DNA of 64,000 bases from Paenibacillus_L residui (GTDB lineage Bacteria > Bacillota > Bacilli > Paenibacillales > NBRC-103111): the NCBI RefSeq assembly GCF_042677205.1, contig NZ_JBHTIU010000008.1, positions 62,001-126,000 on the forward strand, given 5' to 3'. Positions 9,483 through 18,044 of this stretch are shown here, in pieces. The first letter of the stretch is position 1; each line of letters opens with the position of its first letter. The notes below the pieces were generated by a model. That model was not told the origin of the DNA. It saw nothing but the letters and a program-made list of their open reading frames with translations, and did no database searches. Position numbers and translations under genes: made by a program.

Positions 9483-11756
9483 ATGAAAGAACAAATTGAC
9501 CAATGGCTGCAAGCTTTGACTTTGGAAGAGAAGGCGTCGTTATGCGCCGGAGAGAATATGTGGATGACCAAAGGGATTGATCGCCTGAACCTGCCGCCGA
9601 TTCATATGTATGACGGGACGAACGGCATCCGCAAGACGAACAGCGACGAGGAGATGGGGATTACGACCGAAAATATGCCGGCCACCTGCTACCCTACCGG
9701 GTCGGCGATCGGCTCTTCCTGGAATACCGAACTGCTCCGTGAAATCGGCGTCGCCCTCGGCGTGGAGGGAAGATCGATGGGAGTCGAGCTTCTTCTCGGT
9801 CCCGGGATCAACATGAAACGGACCCCGCTCGGCGGCCGGAATTTCGAATATTATTCCGAAGACCCCTGCTTATCCGGGGAATTGGGGGCCGCATTCATCC
9901 AAGGGCTGCAAAGCCAAGGAGTCGGGGCATCCGTCAAGCATTTCGCCTGTAATAATCAGGAGAATGAAAAGATGGTGACTAGCTCCGAGGTCGACGAGCG
10001 CACACTGCGGGAAATTTATTTGAGCGCCTTCGAACGTATTATTAAAAAAGCCGATCCGTGGACGGTAATGTGCTCCTACAATCTGTTGAACGGGACGTAT
10101 GCGAGCGAGAACGAGCATCTGCTGAATGATATTCTTCGCGAAGAGTGGGGCTATGACGGCGTCGTACTGTCGGATTGGACGGCTGTCAACGACCGGATCC
10201 GCGGGCTTAAGGCCGGCCTTGATATTGAAATGCCGGGACCGGCGCATTACAACACGAAGGCTATCGTGGAAGCGGTGCGTCAAGGGTCTGTGAGCGAGGA
10301 GCAGCTGAACCGCAGCGTGCGGCGCATTCTCGAACTGGTCTATAAAACTACGCGCGCACAAGCGGAGAATACCGCAAGCGGCATCGATTATCATGCGCTG
10401 GCGCGGAAAGCGGCTGCGGAAAGCATCGTGCTGCTGAAGAACGATAACAGCATCCTTCCGATCGATCCGAACCGGACCCGGTCGATTGCCGTCATCGGAC
10501 GTTTCGCCAAGAAGCCGCGGATTCAGGGAGCGGGCAGCGCGGAAGTGACTCCGACACGGGTGGATACCCCTTGGGAAGAAATGCGGGATGTGGCCGGTTC
10601 GACCGTCGACTTCCGCTACGCCGAAGGATATCCGCAGGACGACCGCATCGACGATTCGCTCATCGAAGAGAGCGTGAAGCTGGCAGCGAATTCCGAGCTG
10701 GCTCTGCTGTTCGTCGGGCAGCCCGAATATGCGGAATCGGAAATGCATGACCTCAAGGGAATTGAGCTGCCGGAACAGCAAGTGAAGCTGATTCAGGCGA
10801 TCGCGGCGGTACAGCCGAGATGTGTCGTGGTGACCAGCAGCGGAACAGCGCTCGTCATGCGGCCGTGGATCGAGCATGTGCCCGGCGTCGTTCATGCCTG
10901 GCTGTCCGGACAGGGCGCGGGCAGGGCGATCGCCGAGATTTTGTTCGGCCGGATCAATCCTTCGGGCAAGCTGTCGGAGACGTTCCCCGTGAAGCTCTCC
11001 GACAATCCGGCCCATATGCGCATTCTCGGCGAGAATGGAAAATTGTACTACCGCGAAGGGCTGTTTATCGGCTACCGGTACTACGACCGCAAAGAAATGG
11101 CCCCGCAATTCCCGTTCGGGCACGGCTTGTCCTACACATCGTTCCCCTACTCCGGTTTGAAGGTGGAGCAGCGAGGCCGTGGCGCGCGCGTGTCGTTCAG
11201 CCTGGAGAATACGGGGGCTATGGCAGGCAAGGAAGTCATTCAATTGTATGTCCATGACGAGGAATGCAAATGGGTGCGGCCTGTCAACGAATTGAAAGCA
11301 TTCGCGAAGGTGGAGCTTCAGCCGGGTGAGAAGAAGGAGATCGTCCTCGAGCTGGAGGAGCGGGATTTCGCTTACTACAATACGAAGGACAATCGTTGGA
11401 CGGCCGAGAGCGGTTATTTCCAGATTGCTGTCGGAAGCTCGTCTAGGGATATTCGCATTAGGGAGCGGCTGTATTTAGATTTCGGACAGGAAGAGACGGC
11501 CTTCCACAAATTCAGTCTGCTGAACGATTGGATGGCTGATCCCAAAGCAAGGAAAGTATTGGAGAGCACCCTCGAGGAAATGAACCGGCATGTGACGGAG
11601 AAAGTCGAGCTGGACGACGTGTTCCTCGGATTTTGGGGGGATTTTCCGACGATCAAGATTTTTCAAATGTTCGGGCAGCAGTGGCTTTACGAAAAATCTC
11701 CGGATCAATTGATCCAAGAGATGATCGAGCGGGTCGAACAGGAGCGTCATTCTTAA
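9483..11756 (+). CDS. GH3 beta-glucosidase
   Basis: Glycoside hydrolase family 3 enzyme of 757 residues. The N-terminal TIM-barrel carries MYDGTNGIR, GRNFEYYSEDP, the KHF loop (ASVKHFACNNQ) and nucleophile D231 in LSDWTAV. The alpha/beta domain and a C-terminal fibronectin III-like domain (VIQLYVHDEE) follow, the complete three-domain layout of beta-glucosidases. There is no signal peptide, so it is cytoplasmic and cleaves imported beta-glucosides or related glycosides. The ATG at 9483 follows GGAGAGATAAAG. It is the second gene after the lone EIIC. GH3 enzymes usually act on unphosphorylated sugars, which sits oddly with PTS import (phosphorylated product). Confidence 0.93.
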   Translation: MKEQIDQWLQALTLEEKASLCAGENMWMTKGIDRLNLPPIHMYDGTNGIRKTNSDEEMGITTENMPATCYPTGSAIGSSWNTELLREIGVALGVEGRSMGVELLLGPGINMKRTPLGGRNFEYYSEDPCLSGELGAAFIQGLQSQGVGASVKHFACNNQENEKMVTSSEVDERTLREIYLSAFERIIKKADPWTVMCSYNLLNGTYASENEHLLNDILREEWGYDGVVLSDWTAVNDRIRGLKAGLDIEMPGPAHYNTKAIVEAVRQGSVSEEQLNRSVRRILELVYKTTRAQAENTASGIDYHALARKAAAESIVLLKNDNSILPIDPNRTRSIAVIGRFAKKPRIQGAGSAEVTPTRVDTPWEEMRDVAGSTVDFRYAEGYPQDDRIDDSLIEESVKLAANSELALLFVGQPEYAESEMHDLKGIELPEQQVKLIQAIAAVQPRCVVVTSSGTALVMRPWIEHVPGVVHAWLSGQGAGRAIAEILFGRINPSGKLSETFPVKLSDNPAHMRILGENGKLYYREGLFIGYRYYDRKEMAPQFPFGHGLSYTSFPYSGLKVEQRGRGARVSFSLENTGAMAGKEVIQLYVHDEECKWVRPVNELKAFAKVELQPGEKKEIVLELEERDFAYYNTKDNRWTAESGYFQIAVGSSSRDIRIRERLYLDFGQEETAFHKFSLLNDWMADPKARKVLESTLEEMNRHVTEKVELDDVFLGFWGDFPTIKIFQMFGQQWLYEKSPDQLIQEMIERVEQERHS

Positions 11757-11774
11757 TAACCAGGGTACTATAAC

Positions 11775-11820
11775 CGATCCCCGTCCCTTTGCGAATGCAA
11801 GGGGGCGGGGATTTTTTTCG
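11775..11820 (+). terminator. Rho-independent terminator
   Basis: GATCCCCG...CGGGGAT arms with an inner CCCTTTGC/GCAAGGG stem, followed by seven Ts. It ends the EIIC-GH3 transcript. Confidence 0.9.
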
Positions 11821-12097
11821 CGAAAAAGCATCTGCTTGATTGAGCAGAGTCCGTTCCGGCATGGCGAGTGCCTGCCCGGCGGTGGCAACCGTTAGAAAGC
11901 GGATCAGACGGCCGATATCCTGCCCGGTAAACAAAGGCAGGAAGCGTGACCGCGTTTAGGAAGGTACCGTTTAGAGCAGGCACAAATTGCTGCGAATCTG
12001 CATCAATTTTGAAGCGTTGCGACCACTTTTGGAAAAAAGCCTGCGATAATATAGCAATTTCGGTAAAAAATGCTCCGGTCTCCCACGGAACGAGAAA

Positions 12098-12171
12098 AAA
12101 GATGCATTTTCGCAGGCTTTGCCACGGACAGGAAACCAAACGGCCAAAAGCATGCAGATTTGCAGGCTTTT
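12098..12171. repeat. REP-like hairpin array A
   Basis: Two imperfect palindromes, 12098-12120 and 12146-12171. The second reads AAAAGC-A-TGCA-GATT-TGCA-G-GCTTTT. The GCAGGCTTT ends are 50 bases apart. It is the same type as the arrays at 22384, 41226 and 57822. Confidence 0.7.
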
Positions 12172-12250
12172 TAAAATTCCAGGGCTCCCCGCAAAGAGCA
12201 AAATAATCTGCTAATCGGAGCCAGGTTCATGAAGAGCGAGCGTGCTTAAT

Positions 12251-12336
12251 GGAAGGTTTAGACGCCGGCTCCGTTGGGGTTGGGGTGCGGACGGAATGCG
12301 CTTCGATGGCCAAACGTCACTTTGCTCGGGATATTC
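12251..12336. repeat. Dispersed intergenic repeat (GGAAGGTTTAGAC...ACGTCACTTTG)
   Basis: GGAAGGTTTAGAC, a CTTCGA-GGC block and ACGTCACTTTG occur in this order here and again at 19774-19849 with a comparable layout. The CTTCGAAGG...ACGTC part also appears at 39346-39370. Confidence 0.6.
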
Positions 12337-12612
12337 CGAGAGGTTGTGCAGAACTTACGCCTAAGATTGAACAGCTTTTCAGCCGATATATTTTTGTGCA
12401 TGGTTTGTTCCGTATTCCGTTAGTGGAAATGCGACAATCATCCCTGGTCTCGCTTCACCGTAGTTCGAAAGCTGTCCGGCTACCATGCTTCTCCAAAGCG
12501 CCCGGAAGAGCCCGCGTCCACTCTTCATTGGGCGGTCTTTCCTGCTTCTAAATCTGTCAGGACACGATAGAAGCGGAAGAAGATGCTTTTAACCGAATCC
12601 ATAAAAAACATC

Positions 12613-12680
12613 TTGCACTCCAGATGAAAACGTTCTATAATTCACTTGAACCAAATTTCAGAGTATGAAAATATGTTCAA
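12613..12680 (+). promoter_or_regulatory. Promoter, cre site and inverted repeat of the SorC-ABC-kinase operon
   Basis: TTGCAC (12613-12618) and TATAAT (12636-12641) are exactly 17 bases apart. TGAAAACGTTCTAT (12625-12638) matches 12 of 14 cre positions and overlaps the -10, a repressing location for CcpA. Downstream, TTGAAC (12646-12651) and GTTCAA (12675-12680) form an inverted repeat that could bind the SorC-type regulator encoded next. Confidence 0.7.
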
Positions 12681-12696
12681 GGAAGGGGGAGTTGCC

Positions 12697-13668
12697 ATGG
12701 TAGCCAAACAAGACGAACGGATTCGGCTGCTGGTCAAAGTAAGTACTATGTATTATTTGGACGGGCTGAATCAGCAGGAAATCTCCGCCCGTCTTGGCAT
12801 ATCCAGACCACAGATAAGCCGGATGCTCAGTGCGGCCAAAGCGGAAGGGATCGTGCAGATTAGAGTACGAAACCCTTTTTCCAAGGAGCAGCAGTATGAG
12901 AAGGCTCTTTCGGAAACGTTCGGTATTTCGGACGTGACGGTTCTGCAAACCCACGATAATGCAAATCGGGCGCAAATCGAAGCTCAATTGGGACAAGCGG
13001 CTGCGGCCTTGATGGAAACCGTTTTGCGCGATCGGGATACCGTCGGGGTAATGGCCGGGAAAGCCGTCGCTTCCATCGCTGACGCCTTGTCTTATTTTGC
13101 GAAGAAGGACCTGGTATTTGTGCCCATGGTAGGCAGCTGGGGAACGGACGGCACGACGTGGCATGCGAATTCTAACGTTCAAACAATGGGAGAGAAGCTG
13201 CGGTCCAAATATATGTTCCTCAACGCACCGACGATAGTCGGCAGTCCGGAGACGCGGGAAGCTTTGGTTAAGGAGAAAGAAATCAGCGAAGTATTGCAGA
13301 GAGCAGAGAACGCCTCCGTGGCCGTGATCGGGATCGGGCAAATATCGGAAGATGCGACTATGGTGCGGTCCGGGCATTTCAACGAAGAGGAGTTAGCCTC
13401 CGTCCGCAATAAAGGTGCGGTGGCCAACATTTGTACGTCGTTCCTGGATGCCAAGGGGAATGTGCTGGATGTGCCGGCCAAGGACAGAATGATCGGAGTG
13501 ACCGCCGAGCAATTGCGGAATATTCCCAAGGTCATAGCCATGGCCTACGGGGAAGAGAAGGTGGCAGCCATTACGGCCGTGCTTAGAGGCAGATGGATCG
13601 ATTGTCTAATCACGGACATGAATACGGCAGACCGTGTGCTGGAATATCATCGCCAGCATCGTGCTTAG
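12697..13668 (+). CDS. SorC/DeoR-type sugar-binding transcriptional regulator
   Basis: Regulator of 323 residues. The N-terminal helix-turn-helix (LNQQEISARLGISRPQISRM, about 24-43) is followed by the sugar-phosphate-binding SorC domain, with the typical V-x-V-M-A-G-K-A segment and GIGQI motif. These proteins bind a phosphorylated sugar or the AI-2 class of ligands. The start is the ATG at 12697 behind GGAAGGGGGA; an upstream in-frame TTG at 12646 lies in the promoter inverted repeat. Only 52 bases separate it from the substrate-binding protein gene, so it likely leads and controls the operon, sensing the product of the FGGY kinase. Family assignment is firm; the ligand is unknown. Confidence 0.9.
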   Translation: MVAKQDERIRLLVKVSTMYYLDGLNQQEISARLGISRPQISRMLSAAKAEGIVQIRVRNPFSKEQQYEKALSETFGISDVTVLQTHDNANRAQIEAQLGQAAAALMETVLRDRDTVGVMAGKAVASIADALSYFAKKDLVFVPMVGSWGTDGTTWHANSNVQTMGEKLRSKYMFLNAPTIVGSPETREALVKEKEISEVLQRAENASVAVIGIGQISEDATMVRSGHFNEEELASVRNKGAVANICTSFLDAKGNVLDVPAKDRMIGVTAEQLRNIPKVIAMAYGEEKVAAITAVLRGRWIDCLITDMNTADRVLEYHRQHRA

Positions 13669-13720
13669 GTTGCACCAAGCACCGGACAATTAATACATTT
13701 CATAAAAAGGGGATATTTCA

Positions 13721-14659
13721 ATGAAACGAATAGTGACATTAGCAACTGTCGTTTTAATGGTTATGGTTTTGGCCGTCGGCTGTGCAGGAAAATCCGGTGA
13801 TGACGGAACAAAGACGAAAACGATCTCCATCCTGACTCCATATCTGTCTTCCGTTACTACTAATGAAATGGTAGAGTCGCTGAAAAATCAGGCCAAAGAG
13901 AAAGGCTGGAAGACCGAGGTTATTGACACGAAAAGCGATATCGGCCAATTGGCCAGCCGCATGGAAGATGTCATCATGAAGAAGGTCGACGCCATTGTTC
14001 TGGTCAGCACAGACCCTAATCAGCTGAAAGAGCAAATCGAGCGTGCGGCATCCAAGAACATTCCGGTATTCGGCTGTGATTCCGGATACATTGAAGGAAT
14101 GGCCATGAATGCAACAAGCGATAACGCTGCCATGTCCAAGATGATGAGCGATTATTTGTTTGAGAAGATCGGGGATAAAGGAAACATTGTCGTCCTGACG
14201 CACCGTCCGCATCCTGGCGTGCTGAAGCGGAGTCAGACCTTGGACGAAATTCTCAAGGAGCACAAGGACATCAACGTACTGACCGAGCAGCAGGTTCAGG
14301 TTCCGGGACCGATTGAAAATGCGCGTAAGCAAATGGAAAGCATTTTGCTGGCCAACAAGGATGAAAACTCCATTACCGCCGTATGGGCCGGCTGGGATGA
14401 ACCCGCCATCGGCGCTGCTCAAGCGATTGAAGCGGCAGGACGCAGCAACATTATCGTAGCGGGTATCGATGGAAATAGCCAAGCTATCGAAATGATCAAG
14501 CAAGGAACTCCTCTGAAAGCAACCGTTAAGCAAAACTTTAGCGGCATGGCGGAAATCGTCATCGGGCAAATCGACCGTGTATTTGGCGGAGGAGAAGTAG
14601 AAAAGACGGAAATGTATGCTCAAGCTACACTTATTACTCAAGAGAACGCCGGCCAATAA
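13721..14659 (+). CDS. Sugar ABC transporter substrate-binding lipoprotein (ribose type)
   Basis: Lipoprotein of 312 residues with signal peptide and lipobox LAVGC (about 18-22), then a Peripla_BP_4/ribose-type (RbsB/LsrB-like) two-lobe fold. It captures a sugar or small polyol outside the cell for the ATPase and permease encoded downstream. The ATG at 13721 follows AAAAGGGG. A 28-base perfect palindrome separates it from the ATPase gene and could let this protein be made in excess. The binding motif does not allow a reliable ligand call; ribose, another pentose, a tetrose or an AI-2-like furanone are all open. Confidence 0.92.
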   Translation: MKRIVTLATVVLMVMVLAVGCAGKSGDDGTKTKTISILTPYLSSVTTNEMVESLKNQAKEKGWKTEVIDTKSDIGQLASRMEDVIMKKVDAIVLVSTDPNQLKEQIERAASKNIPVFGCDSGYIEGMAMNATSDNAAMSKMMSDYLFEKIGDKGNIVVLTHRPHPGVLKRSQTLDEILKEHKDINVLTEQQVQVPGPIENARKQMESILLANKDENSITAVWAGWDEPAIGAAQAIEAAGRSNIIVAGIDGNSQAIEMIKQGTPLKATVKQNFSGMAEIVIGQIDRVFGGGEVEKTEMYAQATLITQENAGQ

Positions 14660-14716
14660 TCCGATCAGCTTCCTTGGGGAAGGGTTTATACGGTCTTAAA
14701 CATTTGACAATGGAAT

Positions 14717-14744
14717 GGGGAAATACAGAGCTCTGTATTTCCCC
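14717..14744. terminator. 28-bp perfect palindrome between binding protein and ATPase genes
   Basis: GGGGAAATACAGAG is followed directly by its exact reverse complement, with no spacer. It lies inside the operon and is followed by CGCCTTTTG, only a weak T-run. It is likely an RNA stabilising or partial termination hairpin that lowers downstream expression; it could also be a protein-binding site. Confidence 0.55.
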
Positions 14745-14785
14745 CGCCTTTTGACCGTCGAGAAGTGAAGGAGGGGGAAACTTCG

Positions 14786-16297
14786 ATGGAATTGCTGCGA
14801 ACGGAACGATTGGGGAAGCAGTTCGGTCAGCATAAAGCTCTGTCGGACATTACGTTCGAAATTCGGCCGGGCGAGGTACATGCTTTAGTGGGCGAGAACG
14901 GCGCAGGCAAATCAACCTTTATCAAAATGGTTACGGGCGTCTACAGCATAGATGAAGGAAAGCTGTTCTGGGAAGACAAGCCGGTTGTCATTCAAACTCC
15001 TCAAGATGCGGTGAATCTGGGAATTAGCGTTATTCACCAGGATCGTCAACTGATCCCTTCGTTTAAAGGATACGAGAACTTGTTCCTGGGCAAGGCTTAT
15101 CCCGCTAACGGCCTGTCCCGGAGCGTCAAATGGTCCCAGATGAAGGAAACGGGAGAAACGCTGAAGAAGCGGCTGGGGATCGATCTGGATCTTAATAAAA
15201 CGGCGCAGGAAATGTCTCCTCCGGAAAAAACGATGCTGGAAATTCTCAGGGCGATGATGCAGGATTGCAAGCTTCTGATTCTGGACGAGCCGACAGCCTC
15301 ATTGACGGACCGGGAGGCGGAGCTTCTCTTCGAATTAATCGGACGCTTGATCAAGCAAGGCACCTCGATCTTGTATGTGTCCCACCGTATGGAGGAAATC
15401 TTCCGTCTATCCCACCGTATCACTGTATTCCGTAATGGACGATATATCGGCACCGTAGCCAAGGAAGAGGCCACTCATGAAAGTCTGGTTCAAATGATGA
15501 CGGACCAGGATGCCCCGGAACGCACAAGCCGTCCAGTGAAAAAAATGGATGGAGCGAACAAGCTGCTGTCGGTATCGGGGTTGGCTACGGCGGACGGTAA
15601 AGTCAAGCAAGCCTCCTTTGACGTTCACGCGGGAGAAGTGCTGGGAATCTTCGGACTCGCCGGAGCCGGCCGCACGGAATTGCTGGAAGCGGTGTACGGC
15701 CTTCGTAAGATAGTAGCAGGCACTGTAGCCGGAGCCAATAATGAAGCGGTTCGTCCGGCTCCGAAAACGTCTTTGCAAAGAGGCATCGTCCTCATCCCTG
15801 AGGACCGCCGTTCCCATGCGATGATCGGAAGCATGACGATCCGTGAAAATATGACATTACCTGTTATTAAGCGTTTTGCCACCTGGTTGAAGATAAAACA
15901 CAGGCAGGAAAAACAGACCGTTAAGCAATATATGGAGTCGCTGCAGGTGAAAGCGACCGGGATGGAGCAGGAAATCGGCCAGTTGAGCGGAGGCAATCAG
16001 CAGAAGGTAGTTTTTGCGAAAGCGCTGCTTTCCGATCCGAAAGTGTTCCTGTGCGATGAGCCGACCCAGGCGGTGGACGTCATGACCCGGGAAGAGATTC
16101 ATCGGCTGCTTCAACGCAAAGCTTCCGAAGGATGCGGAGTCGTTTTTGTATCCTCCGATCTTCAGGAAGTGCTGGATATAGCGGACCGCATCGTAGTTAT
16201 GCATGAAGGAAAGACGATTGCGGAGCTTCCCAATGTGGGAGTGACTCCGGAGCAGGTCTTGCAGATTTGTTATCGACATGGTGAGAAAGGGGCTTGA
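14786..16297 (+). CDS. Sugar ABC transporter ATPase, two-domain (RbsA/MglA type)
   Basis: Fused two-cassette ATPase of 503 residues. The first half has Walker A GENGAGKST, a degenerate signature region (QEMSPPEKTMLEI) and Walker B LLILDEPTASL. The second half has the relaxed Walker A GLAGAGRTE usual in this family, signature LSGGNQQKV and Walker B FLCDEPTQAVDV. It powers sugar import with the single permease encoded next. The ATG at 14786 is eight bases after GGAGGGGG; the GTG at 14765 overlaps that site. The stop overlaps the alternative TTG start of the permease. All parts expected for a functional importer ATPase are present. Confidence 0.95.
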   Translation: MELLRTERLGKQFGQHKALSDITFEIRPGEVHALVGENGAGKSTFIKMVTGVYSIDEGKLFWEDKPVVIQTPQDAVNLGISVIHQDRQLIPSFKGYENLFLGKAYPANGLSRSVKWSQMKETGETLKKRLGIDLDLNKTAQEMSPPEKTMLEILRAMMQDCKLLILDEPTASLTDREAELLFELIGRLIKQGTSILYVSHRMEEIFRLSHRITVFRNGRYIGTVAKEEATHESLVQMMTDQDAPERTSRPVKKMDGANKLLSVSGLATADGKVKQASFDVHAGEVLGIFGLAGAGRTELLEAVYGLRKIVAGTVAGANNEAVRPAPKTSLQRGIVLIPEDRRSHAMIGSMTIRENMTLPVIKRFATWLKIKHRQEKQTVKQYMESLQVKATGMEQEIGQLSGGNQQKVVFAKALLSDPKVFLCDEPTQAVDVMTREEIHRLLQRKASEGCGVVFVSSDLQEVLDIADRIVVMHEGKTIAELPNVGVTPEQVLQICYRHGEKGA

Positions 16298-16302
16298 ATG
16301 AG

Positions 16303-17241
16303 ATGACATTTGTTAAAGTGATGCGCACTTACGGAACAGTGATAGCAGGTCTTCTCATTGTTCTTGTTTTTAGTCTTCTTAGTCCCGATTCGTTCGCCAC
16401 ACCGGATAACGCTCTCAACATTAGCCGGCAAATATCGTTCCTCGTAATGATTTCCATCGGAGCGACTTTGGTCATGGCGGTCGGAGAGTTTGACTTGTCC
16501 GTTGGGGCAATGGCGAGTCTGGGAGGAGTCATGGCAGCCAAGCTGGCCATAGCGGGCTATCCGATGGCGCTGGTATTTACCCTGCCATTGCTGGCAGCTT
16601 TAGTCATAGGTGTAATCAATGGCTGGATCGTAACCAAATTTCGGGTGCTTTCCTTTATTACAACGTTGGCTATGGGGACGATTCTCGGCGGCTTCACCTT
16701 CTGGCTGACGGGAGGGGCAACCGTCTTTGAAAATATCCCGGCCAGCTTCCGCTATGTGGGACAAACCCAATGGGGCGGCATCCCGCTTCTGTCCATCTTG
16801 ATGATATTCGTAACCTTGCTGTTCTGGTACATTATGAATCAAACCGCATTCGGGCGCAGGCTCTATGCCCTTGGAGGCAATGAACAGGCTTCCCGAGTGG
16901 CTGGGGTTAACGTGAAATGGAACAAAAATGCGGCTTTCGCACTCTGCTCCATCATGGCGGCTCTGACCGGTATGCTTATGGCTTCCCGTCTGGGATCCGC
17001 GCACCCAACCGGAGGGGACGGGCTGTTCTTGACCGCCTACGCTGCCGCATTTCTGGGAATGACTGCCTTCAAGGAAGGAGTGCCCAATATTTGGGGAACA
17101 TTCGTAGGAGCAGCGATTCTCGGAATTGTGGCGAACGGTCTGACCATCCTGGGTGTGCCGACGTTCATGCAGGATGTATTTACCGGGGTGATCGTCATTG
17201 CTGCCGTCATACTACAACGAATGGGTCGTGAAGCGAAATGA
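16303..17241 (+). CDS. Sugar ABC transporter permease (RbsC type)
   Basis: Membrane permease of 312 residues with nine or ten hydrophobic segments. The BPD_transp_2 family motifs GEFDLSVGAMASLGG (early third) and TGGDGLFLTAYAAAFLG (late third) are visible. Because the locus has only one permease gene, it probably acts as a homodimer, as in ribose systems, unlike the two-permease Lsr system. The ATG at 16303 follows AAAGGGG at rather long spacing; a TTG at 16294, overlapping the ATPase stop, is a possible alternative. Its own stop overlaps the start of the TrpA-like gene by four bases (ATGA), so translation is coupled. Confidence 0.92.
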   Translation: MTFVKVMRTYGTVIAGLLIVLVFSLLSPDSFATPDNALNISRQISFLVMISIGATLVMAVGEFDLSVGAMASLGGVMAAKLAIAGYPMALVFTLPLLAALVIGVINGWIVTKFRVLSFITTLAMGTILGGFTFWLTGGATVFENIPASFRYVGQTQWGGIPLLSILMIFVTLLFWYIMNQTAFGRRLYALGGNEQASRVAGVNVKWNKNAAFALCSIMAALTGMLMASRLGSAHPTGGDGLFLTAYAAAFLGMTAFKEGVPNIWGTFVGAAILGIVANGLTILGVPTFMQDVFTGVIVIAAVILQRMGREAK

Positions 17242-18044
17242 CGGGAAATAAACGCAACAATTTGTGTCTACAGAAAGTTAAGAATAATCAAGAAGGCTTG
17301 TTAATCGGATATTTCGCGGCAGGGGATCCGAATCCGGACAAATCTCTGGAGCTGCTGACGGAGACGGTATCCGCCGGTCTGGACATTCTGGAAATTGGTG
17401 TCCCTTCGGCCAACCCGGTCTATGACGGGGAAATTATCCAGAGGGCTCACTATCGGGCGCGCCTTAACGGGGCTCCGGAGGAATGGCTGCCTGATTATAT
17501 GAAAGCATTGCGCGAAAGAGTGGACGTTCCTCTGTGGGCGATGGCGTATCATCGGGATTTCATCGCCAACCATTGGTACGAAATCTTTGTAAAGGAAGGC
17601 TGGATCGACGGTCTGGTCATTCCGGATACGACGGATGAAGAGCTGGCCCGACTTCAGGAGAAGGTGGAGCCAAGCGGAGTCGATGTCATCCGTTTCATTA
17701 ATCCGGGCATGAAGCCCGAGCAGTTGGAAACTATCGCCAAGCAGGCCAAGATTATTTACGCTCAGATGTATGCGGGGACAACAGGAGATCCCTTCTCGAC
17801 AATAAACAACGCTCATCAGCTGCTGTCCTCCGTATCCCCCTGGTTTCAAGGGATGGCCGTGGCCGGCTTCGGGCTGAAGAACGCCGATAATGTACGGGAA
17901 ATTATCGAAACGGGCTATGACGGAGCGGTTGTAGGCTCGGCGCTGGTTTCCAAATGCGAATTTCAAGAAAAAGACGGGCTGTATCGCTTAATTTCTGAAA
18001 TGAAGCAAAGTACGTTACCTTCCTCCAAGGCAGGTGAAGCTTGA
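17238..18044 (+). CDS. Stand-alone TrpA-like TIM-barrel protein
   Basis: 268-residue protein resembling tryptophan synthase alpha. The start of the barrel (GYFAAGDPNPDKS) and the block LEIGVPSANPVYDG match TrpA. E52 and D63 are 11 residues apart, as are the two acid-base catalytic residues of E. coli TrpA (E49, D60). The phosphate-binding loop near GFGLKNADNV and GAVVGSALV is also recognisable. There is no trpB or any other trp gene, and the gene is coupled on both sides to a sugar permease and a sugar kinase. A likely role is retro-aldol cleavage of the phosphorylated sugar made by that kinase, by analogy to the indole-glycerol-phosphate cleavage of TrpA. This function is inference; an isomerase role is also possible. 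Confidence 0.82.
   Translation: MTGNKRNNLCLQKVKNNQEGLLIGYFAAGDPNPDKSLELLTETVSAGLDILEIGVPSANPVYDGEIIQRAHYRARLNGAPEEWLPDYMKALRERVDVPLWAMAYHRDFIANHWYEIFVKEGWIDGLVIPDTTDEELARLQEKVEPSGVDVIRFINPGMKPEQLETIAKQAKIIYAQMYAGTTGDPFSTINNAHQLLSSVSPWFQGMAVAGFGLKNADNVREIIETGYDGAVVGSALVSKCEFQEKDGLYRLISEMKQSTLPSSKAGEA

Larger units (their letters stand above)
11821..12612. other. Intergenic region without a credible gene
   Basis: About 800 bases between the GH3 terminator and the SorC operon promoter. Open frames here (11946-12206 +, 12249-12551 +, 11971-12201 -) have no good ribosome binding site and are explained by repeats: a REP-like hairpin array (12098-12171) and a short repeat shared with 19774-19849 (12251-12336). 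Nothing else was recognised. Confidence 0.6.

Noticed and set aside
9870..11255. 461-codon minus-strand frame
   Set aside because: Antisense to the GH3 gene; low-complexity His/Arg-rich translation; GH3 motifs on the plus strand are unambiguous.
11946..12206. Small genes sharing the PKACR peptide (here and at 57799-57993)
   Set aside because: The shared peptide follows from reading the same REP-like DNA; no ribosome sites are present.
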